Shown here piece by piece: positions 58,065 to 64,000 of a stretch of DNA of 64,000 nt. Source of the DNA: Proales similis (lineage: Eukaryota; Rotifera; Eurotatoria; Ploima; Proalidae). Numbering within the stretch: position 1 is the first letter of the stretch; each line of letters opens with the position of its first letter. The notes beneath the pieces were generated by a model. The model did no database searches. It was not told where the DNA came from and saw only the letters and a list, made by a program, of their open reading frames with translations. The translations under genes were made by a program, and so were the position numbers. Where the stretch lies: the NCBI GenBank assembly GCA_019059635.1, contig JAGVRJ010000005.1, positions 868,001-932,000 on the forward strand, in the 5' to 3' direction.

Positions 58065-60418
58065 TCACTTTTGCTTAAAAGCTCCGATGCCGACGAGCAG
58101 GTTTGCGCGAGTGAAATGCAGCTGCATGATCGGCGTCTGCTTAGTGGGCCAAGAGCCGATTTCAAGCTGGCTTCCGGTTTTGGTCACGAACTTGCTCATG
58201 TTCTCGGTCTGTTCCACTTCTTTGCTGAGTCGGGCCATGTTCCAGACTTTGATTGTGTTGTCCGAGCCGCCCGAGCTCAGTACGATGCTATCGCGGCTAA
58301 AGTCTAGAGTAAACACTGTTCCAGAGTGTGAGGCCATTTGAGCGACCAGCACCGACGTGGAAAGGTCCCAAATGTTAATGAGACCGTCTGTGCCTCCCGA
58401 GCTCAAGTATCGGCCGCATACCGAGAATCTCAAACAAGTCACAACGCCCTTTTAGTTCGAACGAGGCCATCATGCGCCAGTTTTAGGAGCAAGTTTGGCT
58501 GCAATCGGCTAACCTTGTGTCCGGTGTAATGTCGTATCTGTCCAGTTTCGTTCGTACTTGCCAAGTCGAATACTCGAACTGTGCGGTCTGTTGATCCGGT
58601 CGCAATGTAGTTCGAATTCGGATGAAAGCAGAGACACTGAAAGGATCGTTCTCATTCAAGAGCAGCCAAGTGAACTAATCTAAACAAAACGAAAGCGAAC
58701 CTCGACGTCAAGCAAATGGTCGGTGTAAAGTCGAATAGCTTGGTATTGATCCGTGGCCCACACTCGCGCGGTTTTGTCCATGCCGCACGAGGCAAAGTAG
58801 TAGCCGTAAGGCGCGAATTTCACGTCCCAGACAGGTCCTGTGTGGCCTTTGTACGACACGAGGCAAGTAAAGGTGAGAAGTGACCAGAGCCGCACTGAAG
58901 CATCCTCAGAGCCGGAGACGAGGTAATACTTGTCCGGGCTGAACGAGACGCTGTACACTGGTCCCGAATGCCCTATGAGTGTGCGATGGTCGGCGTTTGA
59001 TTGCTCGTCGAAAATCATCTGAAATATGTCGTCCGACTCTTTGTCCAGCAGTTCCAGCTCGTGGGCGGGCTTGAGCATTTTCAGCTTGTTTCTCTCGTTC
59101 AGAGTGCATATGCGAATAGTCGAATCGTTGAGGCCAAGTGCCAGCCAACAGGAGTCGTCTGTCAGATCGGAGCAGTTGACCATGAAATTAGAATTGAGAA
59201 TTGTGTAGAAGCAAATTGAAGGCAGTTTGTCGGCGCTGAGACGAGCGCGTTTTTGAAAATCGCGCAGAGCCTGAATGCGGTTCTGCCTGTCGGCATCTCT
59301 TGGCTCGGGCAGTGGCACGCGACCAGGAGGCGGCGCATTCGGATCGGCTTTGTTCTTTTTGCTTGCCATCGAGTCGCGTTTGTTCTTTCGCTTCTTTGCC
59401 TTTCCGCTCGCTTCGTCGCCTTCCGCATCGTCTACATCGTCGGGCACCACCAGGTCGGCCTCTTTCTGCAGGCCGTAGAACATTTTAATTGTGTTGTTGT
59501 TGGAGTTGTTCTCGCCGAGCACGCTGCCACCAGCCATCGCCTGGCTTTTCGGGTCTCTAAGTGGACCACTGTACAGTTCGAGCATTACATTCTCGCGTAT
59601 GAGATCGACCAGGCGTTTTGAGTTTTTCATTTTTACAAAGTCCTTGAGCAGGCGGTAAGAGTCCTCTGACAGCTTTATGTTGTATTTGGACGAAGTGTAC
59701 GTTTCCCTTATGTCACTGCGCATCATCTGATCCCGATCGTTGATGAGTCGAAGCTTCTTCAGATCCATGCTGTGCTCGGCTGCCTGTTTGTTTACAAATT
59801 TTTCGTAGAACTCGTGCGCTTGACAAACAAGCTTTTACTCAGCTGATTCAGAATCAGAGCCGAACTCTTAATTTACCAAGTTGACTGTAATCTTTGCCGA
59901 TCAGTTCGAGATAGGTGTGAAGAAACAGAGGAAATTGAATTTGTGAAAGCTCGCCCTTTTAAACGCTCAAATTAATGCCTTGACTCGACGCAACTGGTCA
60001 ACTTCAAGCCTGGTACCCGGTTTTCTCTGGACGACTCGATGAATTTCACAAGGCTTTCGTACATGTCTAAAACAAACTCCTTTTCTCTGCAATCTCAAAC
60101 CTATAAACCAACGAACTAAATATTTTGAGAACTTGGAATCAGACCTCTGCTCTTCGGTTTGGCCCGTTTTTCTGGCCAGCTCTTTCTTCAGGGTTTCCTC
60201 GCATTCCTAGTAAAGAAAAATAAAGATTCGGAAAACTTGTTTAACGTAAAGACGAAGGCCGTCGCAACCTTAAACTGGTATTTTTGCAGTATTCGAAGCA
60301 AGTAGGAGAGCTCAGTGGGGTCGACAGCGCTTGCCATGCCCGAGGAAATAGCAGTCTGCTCGCCGGGCTGCTTTGGCGTGGAAATGACCGTGGTCGCGCT
60401 CTTGCCTGTATCCATCAT
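58065..60418 (-). CDS. TAF5: TFIID subunit TAF5
   Basis: Core structural subunit of the general transcription factor TFIID. Seven exons sum to 661 aa: 60418-60269, 60206-60145, 60086-60017, 59955-59877, 59818-58701, 58636-58514, 58448-58065. The N-terminal TAF5 domain starts at LSYLLRILQKYQFKECEE and continues through MYESLVKFIESS and FLHTYLELIGKDY. A Lys-rich linker (KAKKRKNKRDSMASKK) and the conserved DPNAPPPGRVPLPE precede PSICFYTILN and six WD40 repeats (LIGHSGPVYSVSFSPDKYYLVSG-type blades ending in WSL, WATD, VFD, IWD, VWN). It is shorter than human TAF5 (800 aa); the N-terminal extension with the LisH-like part is missing or reduced. Confidence 0.95.
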
Positions 60419-60782
60419 CAGGTGAAGGGGAAAACGCACTAACTAATCATGATCTGAGACGTACGCAGCAAGCAAGCGAATGAGAGATGACTCGATTAAT
60501 GTCTGGAATGCTTTAGTATACTCGAACGCATTTGTCCAACAAAGAATTTCATTTAGCCAGTCAGATTCGTCTGCTTTCATAGACTCATAATTGGTCGTTT
60601 AAAAAAAGACCTATTTTATCCTTTATTTGTTTGAACGTCAGATAGCAAATCTAGGCGATGAGATAGAGACCTATTTACACACGTGGGCACAAACACACAC
60701 ACACAGACCGATAGACACATGAAGACATATATCTAAACCGAAGCATCTAGAGGCCGTCAGAAACCAAAAAGAAACTCTTAAA
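60419..60782. other. Divergent intergenic region
   Basis: About 360 nt between the TAF5 start (minus) and the first TLC gene (plus). It contains a short CA tract near 60691-60705. A shared promoter is likely by position. Confidence 0.5.
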
Positions 60783-61783
60783 ATGGATTTCGACCGACAG
60801 GATCCGCGCGAGCTGAGCGCTTTCTATCCGCTCAATCGCTTTTCGCCCTCCTACAATCCGAACTGTTTCCAAGTTCTCTTGATTGCAGTGGCCTATTTTA
60901 CGTTTCATCATTTGCTTCTCTATCTAGCCTCAAAGCCGTCTCTAAGTCCAATAAGCAATTTATCGCCTCAGGACAGGAGTGGAACGTGTTCACGGTAAAT
61001 CTACCTCTCACGCGACTTTTGTTTTCGTTTTGACTCTGAAAAAAATATTCAGAGTTGTCTCATCGATCAATGCCTCTTTGGCGACCGTCTTTTCGGTTTA
61101 TATTCTGGCCAGCGACCACAAACTCTACGATCAAAAACTCCTCTACACAACTGACTCGATCAGGCTGCTTCTCAACTCGGTGTCGGGCTATTTCATCTAC
61201 GGTAGGCTACCACTCCAAAAGTTAATTATCGATTCGTGCTTGCAATTAGCGCTTTTCTTCAATTAGATTTAATTGTAATGCTCATGTACGACGAATTGAA
61301 ATCGAACGAGCATTTGCTTCACCACTCGGTCTCAACTGTTGCCTTTTGGTCTTGTGCGGTATGTTGCATTTGCCGAGTCTAATAGACGCCTTCTTCTCAT
61401 TCTATGACTAATAGAACGCCAGAGTGTTTCCGTTCATGGCCGTTGTTCGTCTAACCTCAGAAGCGTCGACCGTGTTCATAAACATCAGATGGACGCTGAA
61501 AACAATGGGACTCAAGGATAGTCGCTTTTACGTTTTTAACGCAGTGCTCGTGTTTTTAAGCTTTAGCCTCTGCCGAGTGCTGGTTATCGCACCCATCTGG
61601 TACTCGTTCAGTTTTTTAATCGGCACTCGCGACTGGCAGCGAATTCATTTTCTTTACAAACTAATTTGCGTGGCCGCCTGTATACCTTTAGACGTTCTGA
61701 ACATTTACTGGTATAAGGGAGTGGTCAGGAGCTTTCTAAATTTGTTCGATGACGAGAGTGATAAGGAGAAAAAGCGCACATAG
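60783..61783 (+). CDS. TLC-domain membrane protein A (TLCD4/TMEM56-like)
   Basis: Polytopic TLC-domain protein; related proteins act in lipid handling at internal membranes. Four exons sum to 273 aa: 60783-60994, 61053-61201, 61267-61358, 61415-61783. The first span is VLLIAVAYFTFHHLLLYLAS; then come SRVVSSINASLATVFSVYIL, DLIVMLMYDEL with HLLHHSVS (the HH pair characteristic of the family), RLTSEASTVFINIRW, and late spans around VFLSFSLCRVLVIAP and KLICVAACIPLDVLNIYW. It lacks the catalytic-type Lag1 motif of ceramide synthases. It forms a tandem pair with the next gene at matching intron positions. Substrate unknown. Confidence 0.85.
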
Positions 61784-61837
61784 ATCTACACACCTCTCCC
61801 GTCTAAAGTTTTCTTCAATGTTTTTTTTTCCTAATAG

Positions 61838-61843
61838 AATAAA
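61838..61843 (+). terminator. Poly(A) signal of TLC gene A
   Basis: AATAAA about 55 nt after the stop codon. Confidence 0.5.
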
Positions 61844-62396
61844 CTCAATCGAACGCAATAGGTCGCCTTAATCGTTCTGGGAAATAGATAAGCTCGAACA
61901 ATCTGACTTAGCCCGGCTGACTTCTATATCGCACCGAATGCTTGAGCACGCATCTGCCACGCCGCATGTACTTGCACAGTCTCTTAGGAGAATAAAGGAG
62001 TCGAGCATTTTTTGAGCGTGTTGCAAATCATGACTCTTGTTACGAAATAAACGCACAAGCTCAGTTGAACATTTTCATTTTTTATTCGTATTGCTCATTC
62101 TGGCCTTTTAAATTGGCTTCCGAACTAAATTTCATTCGAAATCGACGCAACTTTTAGTCAGCGACTAATCTTCTTCTTCACAGTCTCTTTCAAATCATTC
62201 GATCAGCTTGGCACATATTAATAATTTATTACTTTCATATTATAATGAGCTTTGGCGCCCAGTACGATCTGAATTAAAGTGGTACGTTTTTTTCTCTAAT
62301 TCTAGCGGCCAGCTATTTCAAAAATGAACTGTTCAACCTCGAAACCTTCATCGTTTGTTTTAATTCGATTTGTCCAGCCTAGATTGGAGCGCTTGG

Positions 62397-62404
62397 TATA
62401 AAGA
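62397..62404 (+). promoter_or_regulatory. TATA box of TLC gene B
   Basis: TATAAAGA about 45 nt upstream of the ATG at 62445, giving a very short 5' UTR. Confidence 0.5.
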
Positions 62405-62444
62405 GCAGACACACACCCAAAGCACTCCCTTCTAACCAGGCATC

Positions 62445-63486
62445 ATGGTTGCGATTAGTCAATCAAAGTCAAACTTGGCGCAAATCTGCCTTTTTTTCGC
62501 CTTAAACCTCTGCCTGTTTTTTATCATTTACGAGCTGCTCAAGAGACATTGGCCCCTATTTATGAAGATTCCGGCCAATTCAAGACCAAACGCTGTACTC
62601 AGGTAAGTCAAACCAGTTTTTATTGCCCTGATTCATTCAATTTAGTGAGAATTAATCCAAAAGGTTCGTCTCTATCATCCATGCCGTGTTTGTCACCGTC
62701 GCTTCCTTTCTCATTTTATGGTACGATGAGGAGTTGTCCGAGAACAAGTTATCGTGAGTATATCCTTTCGTCTTGTGGTCAATGTTGAGTTTTCAAATAC
62801 TTGCGGCACAGGTATACTTCGCCCAGCATCTCTTTGGTGCTCAATTATTCAGTAGGCTTCCTGGCGTTCGGTAAGCCCTCGCCTCTCCGCAATAGTTCAT
62901 TACTGTCTCAGTACTCACGCATGCGACAGACTTTTTCTTTATGGTCTTTAAACGAGAGGAGTTCGAATGGTCTTTCGTGCTACACCACTTTGTCTCGATC
63001 ACTGCATTTAACGCTTGTGTGGTAGGTTTTTGCTTGACTACTTCGACTGGAGCGTAAATTTAAAACCTTTTGTTTTCAAAGTCGGCTGGAGTCTTCCCGT
63101 TCTTAGCTCTATTTCGACTCACTTCAGAGGGATCCACTCCGTTTCTAAACATCCGTTGGCTATTGATCATGCTGGGCAAGAGAGACTCAAAGCTTTATAC
63201 GATAAACGGCGTGGCCATATTGATCGCGTTCGCAATTGTTCGCATATTAACGATTGTTCCAAACTGGATAATTTTCTTCAGTCTGGTTAAGACACCAGTC
63301 TGGGACTCGATCGATTTGAAATACAAATTGATTTGTGTGGGTTCGGGGCTTCCGCTCGACTGCCTCAACGTACACTGGTTCGGCAAGATTGCACAGGCAG
63401 TTTACAAGCGTCTGTTTGCCAAGTCACCTGAGGCCAAGAGTTTAGGAAAAAACATGTACAGCAAAACATTAGAGCACGTTAACTAA
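62445..63486 (+). CDS. TLC-domain membrane protein B (TLCD4/TMEM56-like), tandem paralogue
   Basis: Second member of a tandem pair. Exons are 62445-62602, an exon starting RFVSIIHAVFVTVASF and ending near 62755, one from SYTSPSISL to about 62871, one from DFFFMVFKRE to about 63019, and the last from about 63081 to 63486, for roughly 285 aa. The TLC features match gene A: RFVSIIHAV, FVLHHFVSITAFNA (HH pair), RLTSEGSTPFLNIRW and KLICVGSGLPLDCLNVHW. Introns fall at the same codon phases as in gene A, with an extra split in the middle. The N-terminal span is LFFALNLCLFFIIYELL. Upstream TATA box present. The shared block RLTSE.ST.F.NIRW shows a recent common origin. Confidence 0.84.
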
Positions 63487-63819
63487 TGGACAATCGCCAC
63501 CTCTGTTTCTCCTTCTGCTTATTCGGCTCCTTTTTTTTTTATTTTCAAATCCCCTCTTCCTCTAGCATCTCTTTGTGCCTCTCTTAAAGAGTTAAGTTTT
63601 AATATGCACTTATAAATAGAAGCCTGAAATGAGAATACTTTGCCGATATGAGAAGTAAATCAGCTACAAAAAAATCTTGACCTTATTCTTTTTTGCCGAT
63701 TGTTTTTAAAAGTTTCCCAACTCCAATTGAATGTCCAAATTTTAGGTTTAGTTCTTTGGAGTAACGAAAAAAAGTTTACTCTTGACAGCCTCGATGTGTG
63801 ACCGCTACTCCAATCACAG
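63487..63819. other. Intergenic or 5' intronic sequence
   Basis: AT-rich spacer after TLC gene B. Its end carries an acceptor-like CAATCACAG at 63811-63819. Confidence 0.45.
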
Positions 63820-64000
63820 GCTCCAGCTCCGACGCTGACGACGCCGCCACCGCGAGCCCAGCTCCAGCAGCAACGTCGGCCCAACCACAGCAACACCGAT
63901 GGTTTGAACAGCGATGGTATGGATGCGTATTTGTCAAAGACAAATATTGAAGTCGATGGTTCGCGACGACCGCGCGACGTCATCATCAACATGACCGTTG
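63820..64000 (+). CDS. Partial exon of an unidentified gene, cut by the window edge
   Basis: After the acceptor ending at 63819 a frame stays open to the edge, reading APAPTLTTPPPRAQLQQQ, then NTDGLNSDGMDAYLSKTN and RRPRDVIINMTV. The first part is Pro/Gln low complexity and the second looks like ordered protein. It is not recognised. It could instead start at the ATG at 63918. Confidence 0.35.

Larger units (their letters stand above)
61784..62444. other. Spacer between the two TLC genes
   Basis: About 660 nt holding the 3' UTR of gene A and the TATA box of gene B. No other feature. Confidence 0.5.

Noticed and set aside
60940-61055. Possible frameshift at the end of exon 1 of TLC gene A (another frame reads EWNVFT, similar to relatives)
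   Set aside because: The original frame joins exon 2 in phase to give SRVVSS at exactly the family spacing, so no frameshift is needed; the other frame does not splice in phase.

Overview
The window is nuclear DNA from an animal with a compact genome. Nearly every gene can be assembled from short GT-AG introns, mostly 45-100 nt, and the gene set is metazoan: iRhom, SARA, a Shal/Kv4 potassium channel, Galpha-i, a PAN-EGF-ZP surface protein, NF-YA, TAF5. The species cannot be named from sequence alone. Exon boundaries below were worked out by hand from splice sites and reading phase, so single boundaries may be off by a base or two. For almost all genes the exon lengths sum to a whole number of codons, which supports the models.

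Layout. 0-1.2 kb: 5' half of a peroxisomal ABCD3/PMP70-type transporter (minus). 2.2-5 kb: inactive rhomboid (plus). 6.3-9 kb: a tandem pair of alpha-carbonic anhydrases, the first with an intact active site and the second missing two zinc ligands. 9.3-10.3 kb: secreted DNase I-like nuclease. 10.4-18.4 kb: SARA/endofin-type FYVE protein (minus), whose ~5 kb intron holds, on the opposite strand, a gene for three BAG1-like ubiquitin-like domains. 18.9-20.1 kb: endosomal syntaxin 7/12-type Qa-SNARE. 20.8-22.3 kb: RanBP3-type protein. 23.1-25 kb: SPTLC1. 25.5-25.9 kb: LSM8. 26.6-29.1 kb: MAK/ICK ciliary kinase. 30.6-31.7 kb: intronless Galpha-i. 32.3-34.6 kb: PAN-EGF-ZP membrane protein.

The stretch from 34.6 to 51.5 kb is gene-poor. 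It holds only an intronless glycogen-targeting PP1 regulatory subunit (PPP1R3 type) and Kv4/Shal, separated by 3-6 kb blocks rich in dinucleotide and TCG repeats. From 51.5 kb density rises again: TBC1D22, NF-YA, an unknown acidic protein with a KEN motif, NDUFAF6, TAF5, a tandem pair of TLC-domain (TLCD4/TMEM56-like) proteins with matching intron positions, and the first exon fragment of a gene running off the right edge.

The genes are not a pathway cluster; they are mostly unrelated conserved cell-biology genes. Loose themes are endosome and membrane traffic (SARA, syntaxin, TBC1D22, iRhom) and lipid metabolism (ABCD3, SPTLC1, TLC pair). No mobile element, CRISPR array or prokaryotic system was seen. 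The most unusual points are the iRhom with a serine at the catalytic position but no catalytic histidine, the acatalytic carbonic anhydrase beside an intact paralogue, the nested triple-UBL gene, and several intronless genes in an intron-rich neighbourhood.
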